From contig OX637345.1 in assembly GCA_951799405.1 (NCBI GenBank), positions 62,001 to 126,000 of the forward strand: 64,000 nucleotides of DNA, given 5' to 3'. The notes under the pieces were generated by a model. That model saw only the letters and a list, made by a program, of their open reading frames with translations, had not been told where the DNA came from and did not search any database. Position 1 is the first letter of the stretch, and the number at the start of each line of letters is the position of its first letter. This document shows positions 20,926 through 53,134 of the stretch, one piece after another. The position numbers and the translations under genes were made by a program. The DNA is from Agapetus fuscipes. Lineage: Eukaryota > Arthropoda > Insecta > Trichoptera > Glossosomatidae.

Positions 20926-22049
20926 TTTTGTACACCGCACGCTCTTGCACCACCTTATCCTACATGCGGCTTACAGTGGGTTAATTTATGCAAGAAAGTC
21001 GTGTGCAGATTCTGTGCAATTTATTTACTTTATTTTCATAGCTCATACACCTTACTTCAAAAGATCATTTTTTTATATTTGCTAAAAAAATGACCGCATT
21101 CAAAACGCTCCAGGTTTGGAATATTTTACAACTGAGTGATTACTTATGATTTAACTTAACAAATAATAAGATAAGAGGGTGCAATACGTGACCAGCCATA
21201 TAAAAAATACATTGATCGAAAAATACCTAGGTACACTATAGGACATAATTATATGACATAGGTCATAAGTAAATAGAAACAGAAAGATAATTATAGAAAC
21301 GATAAAGAAAATATTTTCAAAGAAAGAAAATAGAAACACAAACAGGGAAAGAATAAGAAATAAAATAGAAATATTATGTAAATTAATAATGTGTAGGTAA
21401 GTAGGTACCATTGTAAGTACAGTAGGTATAATAATATGTGTATAGAATATGTAGGTACTATACCTGGGTTGCTACGACTTAAAATATTTTCCAACTTTTA
21501 AGATACCTTACAAATAAAATAACTTACTTAAAAAAGTAGTTTCCGTATCCAGCATTTGAACCTTCAACGAGAAAATTGAAAATATTTAAACTTATTCCTG
21601 TTTGTATCCATAATACTGTCAACGATGGGCTTGTTTATGGTTTTCCAGATTTCCGTGCGAAGTAATCCTCAAGAATTTTGGTTCACATGCCAAATCTGAA
21701 CATTAAAAATTAAATTTCCGCGGAATTATTACAAATTCCGTTTTTTTTTTTTGTAATATGAGGTAGCCACTTTTTAATTTATATTAGTTAGACTTTGTGC
21801 TATGTTTTACTATAATAAAATGATGTATTGAATTTCATAAATAAAGTAAAAGTGCGAAATTAAGAAATAATGAAAAAATACGTTTATTTTAATCTAAGAA
21901 AATCACAAAAGTGTAATCATTGACTTTAAAATACATAAAAATTTATAAATAAGCAGTTGCCTCAAAAAAAGTGTTTATAAATAACACAAATAAAAAGTTT
22001 TCATTTGTTATTTTTCCTACGTTTATGGAAACTGTAACGTTCACAGCAT
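20926..22049. other. No gene recognised
   Basis: Very AT-rich stretch upstream of the IRE1 promoter. Minus-strand frames at 21151-21494 are low-complexity hydrophobic readings without family marks. Confidence 0.4.
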
Positions 22050-22210
22050 TTTTCTGTTATGACGTGACAGCTTCCTTGAACCAAACGTCAGAATGTGAAT
22101 TAAAAATTAATGTTTTGTATTGACGTAGAAGTGTCATGCATTGTGTTTGACAAAAAACTTTGATTACTTATTATCCACCTTGGTTTTAGGGAAATAACTT
22201 GAGAGCCAAA
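22050..22210 (+). promoter_or_regulatory. Putative IRE1 promoter with three TGACGT cores
   Basis: Within 151 bp upstream of the IRE1 start codon lie TGACGTGA at 22060-22067, a reverse-strand TGACGTTT around 22083-22090, and TGACGTAG at 22121-22128. TGACGTG is the core bound by XBP1/ATF6-type bZIP factors. Regulation by the unfolded protein response is therefore an inference. No clear TATA box was seen and the transcription start is unknown. Confidence 0.4.
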
Positions 22211-42611
<20,401 letters not shown>

Positions 42612-45120
42612 TCAACCAAACCAAGCCGTGTTCAGTCCATAAAAAAATGCTCAAAAATGATAAAAAATCAAATCATTAGATTTTTTTATAAAAAATACAT
42701 ATATTTTAATGAATACTGTATGTATTTTGAAACTGAGAAAAAGTGATTCATTGTTCCAATAATGTTGACACTGCACCTACACTAGCTTTGCTGAGGAAGA
42801 TCAACGGCAGTACTTACTGTTTTGTTTATAATTACCTGACATTCTGAAAGCTGTTCGGACAATCAGGGCTTCGGGTAATTGGAGATTCCCCGTACTTATG
42901 TAGTGACTACTAATTGACAAAAATGTGTAAAACTCAAAGAATGGTATCAGCAGAATAATTGTTATCAGACTGTTAAGCTCAAAGTTTTGGAAAATGTTTC
43001 TTGTAAATTTTCATAATGTAGATAATAAGAAGTCAGTGAATTATCAACTTGAAACTGAACAGTTAAAAACAGTGTTCACAATTCTTTAGTTGTTGATTTA
43101 ATTGACAATTGACTGAACTATTGTTTAAACAACTGTATCTAAAATTTCATATTATTTAACTTATTTCAAAAAGATTAAAGTGAAGAAAAATTATATTAAT
43201 CTTTACCTGTGATTGTGCACTACTTCTTGTAAAGAAATTACAAACCTACCATCATCAAGTCATCACCGCAAATGTTTGTAATTTTTATAGAAAAAATAGT
43301 GAAAGTAAACAAGAGTTTTGAGTAAAGAATAATTTGGGTTTTCTTTAAGTCATTTTGAAAGAGTAATGAATGTTCTCAGGCTGAATACATAAATCATTAA
43401 ACATATACTTGAAATGTGATGGAAGTAACTTAGTTTGGATAAAGTGATGATTTTTGTGGTCATCTTCGTCCTACCCAGGTGAACAATCTCAGGGACCAGC
43501 TCACTTCCTCTAGGGAGAGATAGTGTTAGCATTTCATTTCATTGCTGTTGTGACTCTTATTCTCTTCTTTGCAGTCAAAGCCAAGACTATGACAACTTGG
43601 TGTCTTCACGACTCATTCCTTTGCCTTACTGCCCGTTTATGGAGCGAGTTGTCGGAGTCCGTAGTGTTAGCCACTAGACTACGGGCCGGCACAGTGGACG
43701 TGTCTATACACAGATAAAGCACAATTTATTTATATTTGAGTTTAAGTTTACCATTTAGTAATTGTATAATTACATTTCATTCCTATTCTTGTATTCTATA
43801 TTTATGAGGCCCTCCACCCATTCTGTAAGATTGGTTCACTTTAACCAATAACTTCCCTGTTTTAGAGAAAGGTGGCAATATTTGCAGGGTTTATGTTCAT
43901 TTGAGATCTGGGTTTTATCTTGCGAGTACACATTAGATGTGCATTACATGAGAATCTATAGATGCCAGATTCACTTTGGGCTTTGCTCTCCATGCATTTC
44001 CAGATGCTAGGAAGGCTCAGTCCCTTCTCACACAGCACAGTTCTGCGCCAGATGGGAAGTCCAGCCGTGTGTGGGTGCATGTTGGCTTCCACATGGTTAG
44101 TCCGTCTCATACATTTCACAACTGAAACCATAAACAAACCTGGCCATGTGTTAGGGGGCGACACATGTGGTAACATTGCTCTTGGCACTCGTTGAGTGTT
44201 GCAAGCTTTTTCTTTCTAGTCACCTCATATATCCCAGTATGCCATACGACACACGTGTGTGGCTCCATTTGTTGTTTTTTTTTTGTTCAATTTTCAAGAG
44301 TGTCCTATAACAGTCAATTTTAATTATTTTTTTATTCATATTAATGACTACATCTTGAAAAATTGACATCCATGTATTGTGATCAACATAATAATAAAGC
44401 ATGTGTGCCACTTGTATAATCACTAATGGAATGAACACAGTAGTACGCTGCACTCCCTGCAGCTGTGTGACGGGCACTCAGCACATTAAGGTGTTAGACA
44501 GACTTCAGGTGGTTGGAGTTGTATATTTTTTATAAAAAGACAAATTTGTACATAATCTTAAGTTAATTAAGTGTAAAATATATTAAATTTCTGTTATAAT
44601 TATTTATATCACTGTCCACACTATTCACCGCTACCCCAAGTATAAGGCACTGCGTACATCTCACCCCAATCGCATAAATGAATCATTTATGGAATATATG
44701 GCGGCACTCCTAGAGAGTGATTTACTTTGTAAGTGAGTTTGCGCCGCGTTGTATACTCCGGGTACAGTTGATGACACATTTTTGAAATGCAGTTCATGTG
44801 ATTTGACTGTTTTCACAATAAAAAAACTATGTGATGTTAAGAGGAACCATAAAGCTGTTTTATTGACTTTGAAAGTCTAAGAAATGCACTGTAACTGTAA
44901 CTGTAACCTTATAGGCTGAGAAATATCTGAGGGGAGGAGACGAAGCACAATATCTGGCTCCGCACTCTCAGCTCTATCTTTCATGGTATGAAAATGTTAT
45001 AAGAATAAATTAGTTATTGCATTCCTACCTACTTAACTATTATTGTGTTTCAAATATGAAGACAATAGATCTGTTGTCTTCAAGGCTCGTTAAACAAAAA
45101 GCTTACTTAGCGGGAGGCCT
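42612..45120. other. IRE1 3' flank
   Basis: AT-rich sequence after the IRE1 stop. I see no coding gene. It holds a jockey-like fragment (43540-43655, plus, CLHDSFLCLTARLW), a tRNA-like SINE remnant (43655-43695), a diverged Rep1 copy (43805-43945, plus) and a short GTAACT repeat at 44888-44910. The poly-A site of IRE1 is not certain: ATTAAA near 43175 and AATAAA near 44816 are candidates. Confidence 0.5.
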
Positions 45121-45124
45121 GGTC

Positions 45125-45582
45125 GCGTGTTCCCATTCCACGACCTAAAAGGAATCTTTACTCAGACAAGCACACGGAAAAAAATTAATTCATCAAGTAG
45201 TTTCAGTTTTTCCATATTTACTCAAAAACTATTGACATTATAAAAAAACGGTTTCGATACTACACTAGACAATGTATAGTTCTATAAATAGAATGAAAAA
45301 AAATATTTCCAAAACATAGCACACACGAGAAAATAGCTACAGAAGTGAAAAAAACGTATTTTTTTTAATATTTTTTTGTGGTCGCAATTTTTAAGTTATA
45401 TATTTTGTTTAAACTTTATAATTAAGATAAAAAATTAATAAACATGCTTGATTTTTTTCATTACTGTCACTTTTTTGCTAAGACCATAAAGTGTAAGAAA
45501 CAATAACGGCAGATTTAGGGTGTGATACTTCCGTGTGCTGTCTGAGTAAAGATTCCTTTTAGGTCGTGGAATGGGAACATGC
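45125..45582. mobile_element. MITE, 458 bp, ~50-bp TIRs and 9-bp target duplication
   Basis: TIRs start GCGTGTTCCCATTCCACGAC and extend through TTTACTCAGACAAGCACACGG; the right end is the inverted complement. Flanks GGCCTGGTC at 45116-45124 and 45583-45591 are identical. Nine-bp duplications with long TIRs suggest a Mutator-like origin. No ORF. Related inner sequence recurs at 50540-51250. Confidence 0.85.
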
Positions 45583-46300
45583 GGCCTGGTCTAGCTCTGC
45601 CTTGTGTTGTATTGAACGCATCTAAACCTGTCAAACAGCGCAAACGAGTTACCAGTACGGCATGATCTGTCGCTGCGTTTTGACATTGTATTTTATTTTA
45701 TTTATCTGCATCCTATTGTATTTTATTTTATTTATCTGCTGGCCGAGAAAAGAATTCCAAATTCAAAAATGTTTAGACCTCACTGTACAAAATATTTATT
45801 GCTGTGAAATTACATTTTTTAAATGTACTCGGACCTTCACTTGGATTTACAATTTACAATCCGGTCAAATGATGAGGCTTATTTTTGCACCCTTGTCAAT
45901 GTTTTGACCTGATTAAAATAAATGAATTCCTAATTTAAACAAATGACTAGTCTTTCTTTTGTCGGAATAGGTTCCCTCAAGTTGTGGTGCATTTACTTAT
46001 TTTGGGAAGAAGGAAATGAAATTCACCACGGCACTCTCGTGACATATGGAAGTGTTGAAAAAAGCTATCTTCATATTGTGACAAAAGCTCCCGACATAAA
46101 CAATGATATTCTTTCCTCTTCTTATTAATATCATGCACCCACAGTCAATTCCTTCACCAGCGTGTTAATGAGTCAAACAGCAACAACTCATCTTAACCTG
46201 AGTTGCTGGACATGGTGACTGTCAAGTAGCATCCAAGCCATTCAAGTACAAAGTAAATCCGCCCACTTCCTGTTTGACGAACCTTTTGTTGAGTAAATGA

Positions 46301-49129
46301 TTAGAATATAGAGTTGCCCTGTAGCAGGGAGATGATCATGAGGTACATGTTGTCTGTGGCCACATCTAGAGGTGTCCTGCCTGCCATGTTGGCTCCCTGC
46401 TCCCCGCCACTGTCCAGCAGCAGGCGGCACACCTGCACGCTGCCCGTGCTGCAGACCAAGTGCAGGGCCGAGTTGCCCAGGCAGTCCCGCACCCTCACAT
46501 CTGCTCCGGCCTCCAGCAACAACTTCACAATGGACACCTTATTCTCTTGCACGGCAATCAACAAGGGAGTCAGACCATTTTTATTCCTAATTTCTACATT
46601 GGCACTGTTATCTACGAGTATTTGACAGATCTGTATGCGGCCATGTTTAGCCGCTATGTGCAAGGCGGTGTCTCCTTGTGAATCGCACGTGTTCAGGTTA
46701 AACTGATTTTCCTGGTTTGGCTGGTTGATGTTGGTGTTGCCGCACTTGGCGCATGTGCACAAAGGATGACAGAGGACAATCTCTGAAGCTGGGTTGCTCC
46801 TCTTGGAGGATTCATTCAAATTCAAATAGAAGCACGCAAGCTGAGTGTCGCCAAAGCGAATAGCTCGGAACAATCTCTCCACCTGACGGATCCCATCCAT
46901 CGACCCTGGTTCCACGTTCCCATCAGGTTTAACTTTCACCATAGAAGTTTCTTCTGGGAGCTCATTTTCAGTGGAACCCACTAGCTCCATTTTAGATTGC
47001 AAGTTCCCGAAGTGCAGGCTGTCCGTGTGGGCTTTGACTAGGTTGATTTGCACGTAGGTGTTGAGGTTGGGCGAGCTGTTGAGCAGCAGGCTGAGCATGA
47101 GGTTGCTGTGCGCGTAGTGCAGGCAGGTCTTCCCCTTGTGGTTGTGCAGGTGAGGGTCGGCCCCGTGCTCTAGCAGCAGGCGCGCGATGCCCACGTAGCC
47201 CCACTTGGAGGCGAGGTGCAGGGGGGAGTCCCCGCTGCTGTTGACCGCGTTCACGTTGATCTCCGCCTTGCAGTGCTCGCTGAAGTAGACCAGCGCCTTG
47301 ACGCAGCAGTCGTGGCCGTTGTTGGAGGCCAGGTGCAGCGCGGTGTTGCCGTCCATGTTACGGCTGTTGATGTCGCTGCCGGCGTGGAGCAGCAGCAGCA
47401 CGGCGTTCTGGTGCCCCTTGGCTGCGGCGTAGTGCAGGGGGGCGGAGCCACTGCAGTCCGTGGCATTTACCTGCGCTCCCAGCTCCACCAGCAGGTCCAC
47501 GATGAGCGGCTTGCCGTAGATGCAGGCTATGTGGAGGATGGTGAAGCCGTGGGTGTCGCACGAGAGCACGGTGGGCGAGGTCTTCATGAGGGAGTGGGAC
47601 AGCAGGCGTGTGCACTTGCTGCAGGTGCACAGCGGATGGCACAGCTCCAGGGGCTCCTCCACATTGTCTTCGTTCAATACTTCCTCGATAGACAGGGCCT
47701 TTCTCAGATCAAAGCATTCTTCTGCCTTCTCCGACTTTTCTCTGATATTGTTGTGGAGCCTCCCATTCTCTTCTAAAATTTCCTTGACCCTGTCGTAGTT
47801 TGATAATCTGACTTGTTCAAAGAGATGTTCTAAAGTTCCGAGTTCCGCTCCCAGATCAAAGGTGGACCCAGATTCGGTTGTGCTGGATTTTCGATGCCGA
47901 GGTTCAATCATTTCAAAGTTTTCGTTCACGAAGTCCTCCTGGTAGGGGCACTGCGCCTCAGGCAGGGAGGAGCCGGCGAGCAGCCCTGACCTGATGTGCT
48001 CCAGCACGGCCTCCAGCGTGGAGATGTAGAAGCTCGCCTCGTCTGTCTGCAGCGCCGCGCTCACGCTGAACCTCAGGTGCTTCATGTAGGTGAGGTGGGA
48101 GAGCCAGTTGGGCACGCCAGACTTGATGACCAGGAAGATGAGCACGGGCAACAGCTCATCGCTGGAGACCAGCCTCTGCTCCACGCTGAGCTCCTCGCCC
48201 TCCTTCTTACACTTCCTGATGGCAGACACCGTGTTCTTCACGCAGACCACCTTTCCCATGACGGAGCGGGCCGTCTGGATCTGCGAGAGGTTCCTCTTGG
48301 CTTCGGGGATGCACTGATTGAAATCATTGCTGACGTCGAGGTCCCTCAGCTGGATGTCGGACAGGTTCCTGATTATTTTGTTGAGACTGGAGTCTTCAAA
48401 AGCCGTGCACGTCCCGACGGCTTCGAACACCTCGCTGTAGATGGCGTGGTGCATGTAGGTCTCCACGCAGAGCTTCACGTTGTCCATGGTGCTCCTGCAG
48501 GCCTGCGCGCGCTCCCGCAGGCGCCGGCTCTTGAGCGCGCGCTGCAGGCAGCCGCTGTAAAGCGCGCCCACAGAGTCCCTGAGCTGGCTGAGGGAGGCGC
48601 GCGGGCTGCGCTGCCTGTACTCCTGCAGCGCCAGGTCCATGTCCTCCAGCACGTCCTTGCCGCAGCTCTCCGTCCACAGGAAGTGCATGCAGTCCCTGAG
48701 GGAGAGCAGCGCGGGGCAGGGGGAGGGGCTGGCTGCCCCCGCGCCCCGCCCCCCGCAGCTGCCCTCCAGCGGCGCCTCCAGGCACAGCACGGTGTACTTG
48801 TCTCCGTGCTGCGTGTAGAACGTCTCGTCGAACAGGATGTGGATCTCCTGCAGCAGGCCCGCCGCGTCCTGCTGGATGGCCCTGTTGCGCACACGCACGG
48901 GCCTCTCCGTGAGCGTGAGGAAGTGCGTCTCCGGCAACTCCTCGCTGCGCACCAGTACGTGCGCCAGGAAGTCCTGCAGGCAGAAGGCGCGCGTGCGCAG
49001 CGAGGCGGCGCGCGGCACGCACAGCAGCCAGCCGCGCGCGCAGCACTGCTGCAGCAACGCGCCGTGCTGCGCCTGCAGATCCACGAAGAACGGGTTCTCC
49101 GAGATGTCCTCATCATACGCCGTGTCCAT
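46301..49129 (-). CDS. Ankrd27: ANKRD27/VARP-like VPS9-domain ankyrin protein (single exon)
   Basis: 942 residues in one exon. N-terminal region (DEDISENPFFVDLQ) as in Varp; VPS9 Rab-GEF domain about residues 240-385 with SSDELLPVLIFLVIKSGVPN; Cys motif CHPLCTCSKC at 497-506; ankyrin repeats about 524-690; second motif CHPLCTCAKC at 787-796; ankyrin repeats about 818-940. In mammalian Varp the two PLCxCxxC motifs bind the retromer subunit VPS29, the VPS9 domain activates Rab21, and the ankyrin region binds Rab32/38 and VAMP7. The same order here supports an endosomal sorting role. The mammalian protein is about 100 residues longer. The lack of introns is odd next to two intron-rich genes and fits intron loss or an old retrocopy, but the frame is intact over 2.8 kb. 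Convergent with IRE1. Confidence 0.95.
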   Translation of the reverse strand: MDTAYDEDISENPFFVDLQAQHGALLQQCCARGWLLCVPRAASLRTRAFCLQDFLAHVLVRSEELPETHFLTLTERPVRVRNRAIQQDAAGLLQEIHILFDETFYTQHGDKYTVLCLEAPLEGSCGGRGAGAASPSPCPALLSLRDCMHFLWTESCGKDVLEDMDLALQEYRQRSPRASLSQLRDSVGALYSGCLQRALKSRRLRERAQACRSTMDNVKLCVETYMHHAIYSEVFEAVGTCTAFEDSSLNKIIRNLSDIQLRDLDVSNDFNQCIPEAKRNLSQIQTARSVMGKVVCVKNTVSAIRKCKKEGEELSVEQRLVSSDELLPVLIFLVIKSGVPNWLSHLTYMKHLRFSVSAALQTDEASFYISTLEAVLEHIRSGLLAGSSLPEAQCPYQEDFVNENFEMIEPRHRKSSTTESGSTFDLGAELGTLEHLFEQVRLSNYDRVKEILEENGRLHNNIREKSEKAEECFDLRKALSIEEVLNEDNVEEPLELCHPLCTCSKCTRLLSHSLMKTSPTVLSCDTHGFTILHIACIYGKPLIVDLLVELGAQVNATDCSGSAPLHYAAAKGHQNAVLLLLHAGSDINSRNMDGNTALHLASNNGHDCCVKALVYFSEHCKAEINVNAVNSSGDSPLHLASKWGYVGIARLLLEHGADPHLHNHKGKTCLHYAHSNLMLSLLLNSSPNLNTYVQINLVKAHTDSLHFGNLQSKMELVGSTENELPEETSMVKVKPDGNVEPGSMDGIRQVERLFRAIRFGDTQLACFYLNLNESSKRSNPASEIVLCHPLCTCAKCGNTNINQPNQENQFNLNTCDSQGDTALHIAAKHGRIQICQILVDNSANVEIRNKNGLTPLLIAVQENKVSIVKLLLEAGADVRVRDCLGNSALHLVCSTGSVQVCRLLLDSGGEQGANMAGRTPLDVATDNMYLMIISLLQGNSIF

Positions 49130-50641
49130 TGTCCCTGATTCCCGCTCGAGAGCAGGACTCCCACATATTATTGAAGAGCAAAGACCGCTTGTAATAAGGC
49201 AGACGGTGTTTTTAATTATTTAAATTGCGAGCCTCTCCTTAAAAACAAGATTGACAACATTTTGACAGATCCACAAGACGGCCGATGGAACGATATCAAT
49301 AAACCGATGAAAATGAGTCGTTTTATTTTAAGAGCAACATTTTTTTAAACTTCAATTGCACATTATAAACCTGATTGAAACAGTTCAATAGTTTTGTAGT
49401 TATTAAATGAGTTATTACTCAATGGTTTTGTACGTTTTTTCTTAATTAGGCATATTTTTTTGTGGTGAGGGATAGGTATTAAATTTACTATGCTGTTGCT
49501 GTCCTTCATCATTTCCATTTTCCCTAAAAAACATTAAAAAATTTAATAAAGGTAAAATAACTTCGCTTTGGCCTGCAATCAAATTTGAATTCCACCTTGG
49601 CTCCACTGAAATGTACCCTACAACAATAAAATATTTTTGTTTGTTTAAAATAATGTTTTTGAATTGATGATCATTGCGTTAAAGTACCTAGGTATATAGA
49701 GACGCCATTGCTGGTTGTTTATGCTGCTCTGCCTGCCCGTGACGACGAGGGATTCGCGCCAGTAGGCTCTTGGCTGGGGAACCGGAAATACATGAATGGT
49801 GGTAGATTTAAATTGGCTGCAAGGCGGTAAATTTAAATTGGCTGCAGTTTGAAAATATAATTCTGAGTATTAAAATCATGATATTATATAGCCATTATTA
49901 TAATGGCGGCAAATTTAAATTTTTGGCAGTTTGAAAATATAAATCTTAGTATTAAAATTATGTTATTAGGTATTATTGAGAAAAATGTCTTTCAAATTTA
50001 AATTAAATTGATTTTTATTTTAATAGATTTACTATTTTTTTTAGCTATTAAATATATATCACTATTGTGAGTAAATGGGTGTGTGCGTGTGTGTGTGAGT
50101 TTCCGCAATCTATTTATTGTAAAGGTAAATGTGCACAACTATTTTTACCTATTTGTATCTTATTTATTACTTTACTTATTTTTATGAGTGAAACTAATTT
50201 TATTAATTTAGAATCTTGGTATCTTTTAATGTCAACATGTAATTGGAGCAATACGTAATTTTATTTATTTTTATCTTTTTTTATATTCTGAAGTATCCTA
50301 TCCATAATTGTATTGTTCTGAATAAATAAATAAAAATGTGATTATAAGGCCCATATATAACGGCGGCAAATTCAAATTCAAAATATAAATCAATTATCTT
50401 TAAATTTTAGTATTATAATCCTGTGATTCAATAGCCCTTATTTTAAAAGTTAAACGTAAGCGTGTCGTATTTTTAATTAATATTAATTTTACAAGTGTAT
50501 GTAGTCACAGTCATAATGTTGTTTTGACAAACGTGAGGTAAAGGCTCTTATTGCCCTAAATCTGCCGTTTTTGTTTCTTACACTTTATGGTCTTAGCAAA
50601 AAAGTGACAGTTATGAAAAAAATCAAGCATAAACGCAACTC

Positions 50642-50965
50642 GCAACTAAGCTACACATATAGTGTAACTTCTTGCCGCGTTATCCCCGAAGGCGTTGCAT
50701 GTGGCGAGTTGAACCTATTTATTTTTACAGGTAAGGGGGCCGGCCTTACGCCAACCCCTTCAGTTGAAGTGGGAGTTTCCCAACTCCCGAGGGGGCTGGT
50801 ACTCACTTCTTGTGAAAGCTGAGTAAGCCTTGCCGGTATTTTATTTTGGGGTTTGAAATAAACACCGAAACGGGAAATCATTTCTGACACCCTCGGTGGG
50901 ATTCGAACCCGAGCTTTCGGCATGGAATGCAAGCACTCCACCTGAGCTATCGACCCGACAAGCAT
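50642..50965 (-). repeat. tRNA-derived SINE (family A)
   Basis: On the minus strand it starts with a tRNA-like head, ATAGCTCAGGTGGAG (A box) and GGTTCGAATCCCACC (B box), followed by a body with AACTCCCACTTCAACTGAAG. Flanks CAAGCAT on both sides suggest the target duplication. Other copies: 2362-2575, 55545-55720, 56160-56372, 61885-62030. A tRNA finder may call these; they are SINE heads. Confidence 0.8.
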
Positions 50966-51264
50966 GTTTATTATTTTTTTAATTATAAAGTTTGAACAAA
51001 ATATATAACTTAAGAATTGCCACCACAAAAAAATATTTTAAAAAAACACGTTTTTTTCACTTCCGTTGCTACTTTCTCGTGTGTGCTATGTGTTGGAAAT
51101 ATTTTTTTTCTTTATATTTATAGAACTACTATACATTGTATAGTGTAGTATCGGAACAACTTTTTTATAATGTCAATAGTTTTTGAGTAAATATGGAAAA
51201 AACTGTGTTCTTCGATTTAATTAAAATTTAATTCATCAAGTAGTTTCAGTTTTTCCATATTTAC

Positions 51265-51890
51265 TCAAAAACTATTTTTTTATTTTATTTTTATTTTACT
51301 TTATTAGGAGAAAAAACAGATACAGACACAGTTGCAATAAACAAAAAAGTGGATACATATAATTTAAAATGCCTACATCCTTAAAAATTTCCCACATATA
51401 TATTTTAAATTTAATGTAGCTGACATAAAAATATAAAAGAAGTAGAGGAAGTCAAAATTCAAAAGTAATAAAATTAGTAAAAGAAACAAAAATAACAAGG
51501 AGAAACAAGAAGAGTAAACAAAGAAAAACATAAGAATGTAAAAGTTAAAGAAGAAAAAAGAGAAGAATAAAAAAGAAGAACAAAAAGCCCAATCAGCACC
51601 TATAAACTGGGTGTAAAAGACATTTTATATATAGTTTTCATCAAGTCCCCCCTAAAGGAGTATTTCCCCTTATTAAACAAATCTAAATCATTAAAATATT
51701 TATTAAAATCACTGCACATTCTATGAATAGGAGCTCTTTGACCTGCATTTGTTCGACATTTTGACAGAAAAAATAATTGTGAAGAACGAGATGCGCATCT
51801 TGGTATACGAAACTTAATTTGACATAGAAAACCAGGGCAATCCGTTTCCGATAGACAGATACTCCTCAGAGTCATTGACATTATAAAAAA
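51265..51890 (-). mobile_element. CR1/jockey-type LINE 3' fragment
   Basis: Minus-strand reading at 51600-51881 ends a non-LTR polyprotein (CRTNAGQRAPIHRMC is the recognisable C-terminal motif), followed by an A/T-rich 3' region to about 51265. It interrupts the sequence CAAAAACTATTGACATT of the older repeat around it. Confidence 0.65.
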
Positions 51891-52004
51891 GTTGTTCCGA
51901 TACTACACTATACAATGTATAGTTCTATAAATATAAAGAAAATTTAATTTAAATTTGAAAGTCATTTTCGCAATAATACCTAATGACATAATTTTAATAC
52001 TAAG

Positions 52005-52418
52005 TGATTTTGACGACACCAACTAGGGCTTACTCGAGACTTGCCCAGTTGTGTGCCGGAGCACCAGCTCTGATTCAAGGGAATAAAACTCCGATGATCA
52101 ATGGTCAGCTGCTACTGATTTATTGAGTCATTCATTACTCCTTTTATATTACAAAGTTGTACATACTTTTTCCTTATAAAGATTATAATCCAGAAATTTC
52201 TATGCATTGGGCAACAAATACAGTGTACTTTGTCAGCAAATTCAATCATTAATATATCAAAGCTGATTAATAATTATAAATCCAGAAATTTCTATGCATT
52301 GGGCCACAGTGTATTGACCTACATTGTCAGCAAATTCGTTCTTTATAATGTGGCTACCTTCTGCGGTTCTGGAATAATCTATGATATTATGGACTTATGT
52401 TAAAAAGTATTTTTAACA
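52005..52418 (-). mobile_element. Solo LTR, 414 bp, 5-bp target duplication
   Basis: TG...CA ends (plus strand TGATTTTGACGACACC...TATTTTTAACA) and identical CTAAG flanks at 52000-52004 and 52419-52423. Inserted into the foldback element, whose uninterrupted sequence TACTAAGATTTAT is seen near 52697. No internal retrotransposon part nearby, so it arose by LTR-LTR recombination. Confidence 0.8.
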
Positions 52419-53134
52419 CTAAGATTTATATTTTCAAACTGCCACAAATTTCAATTTGCTGCTATTAAATAAGGGCTATATAATAACATGATTTTAATGC
52501 TCAGATTAATATTTTCAAACTGCAGCCAATTTAAATTTGCCGCCTTGTAGCCAATTTAAATTTACCACCATTTATTTATTTTCGGTTCCCCAGCCAACAG
52601 CCTAACTAATAATACAAAATTTAGTGAAAATAAATTTTAATTTAATTTAAATTTGAAAGACATTTTTGTAATAATACCGAATAACATAATTTTAATACTA
52701 AGATTTATATTTTCAAACTGCCACAAATTTAAATTTGCCGCCATTATAATAACGGCTATATAATATCATGATTTTAATACTCAGAATCATGGATTTATAA
52801 GGACTAGGTACTATAATAGAACTCCATGCTCAGAATAATATTTTCAAACTGCAGCCAATTTAAATCTACCACCATTCATGTATTCCCGGTTCCCCCCCCC
52901 ACGACCCACGTGGTCTGCGCGCAGGCAGCTAGTCTGGTTCTGCGTTCTTGTATTTTATTTCATTTCAAATATTTGACATCTGTAACGTCATGCTATCGGA
53001 AGTGTCACAACCGAGACGAGGTGTCTTCAATTCCTCTTTTATAATCCATCGAAAATCTACGCGGCGCCATTACTCGATCCTAGCACACCAGCGCTCTCCC
53101 TGCAGAGAACAGCGCATGTGTTTACGTTATTTTG

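Larger units (their letters stand above)
49776..52898. mobile_element. Long inverted-repeat (foldback) element between ANKRD27 and PGS1
   Basis: The left arm 49776-50010 (GGGGAACCGGAAATACATGA, GGTGGTAGATTTAAATTGGC, GGCGGCAAATTTAAAT) returns inverted at 52640-52898, with a further partial copy at 52430-52600. The middle holds other insertions: a reversed relative of the 45.1-kb MITE (50540-51250) split by a SINE, a LINE 3' fragment (51265-51890), a solo LTR and a poly-A-like LINE tail (50050-50330). No transposase ORF seen. Confidence 0.6.

Noticed and set aside
21151..21494. Minus-strand hydrophobic frames that might be a small membrane protein
   Set aside because: AT-rich low complexity, no start context, no homology that I recognise.
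47996..49138. 380-codon plus-strand frame and other long frames over ANKRD27
   Set aside because: High-GC shadow frames of the VARP coding strand; no domains.
50880..50965. tRNA gene
   Set aside because: A and B boxes are present, but the same head with the same body occurs several times, with mismatched stems: a SINE head.
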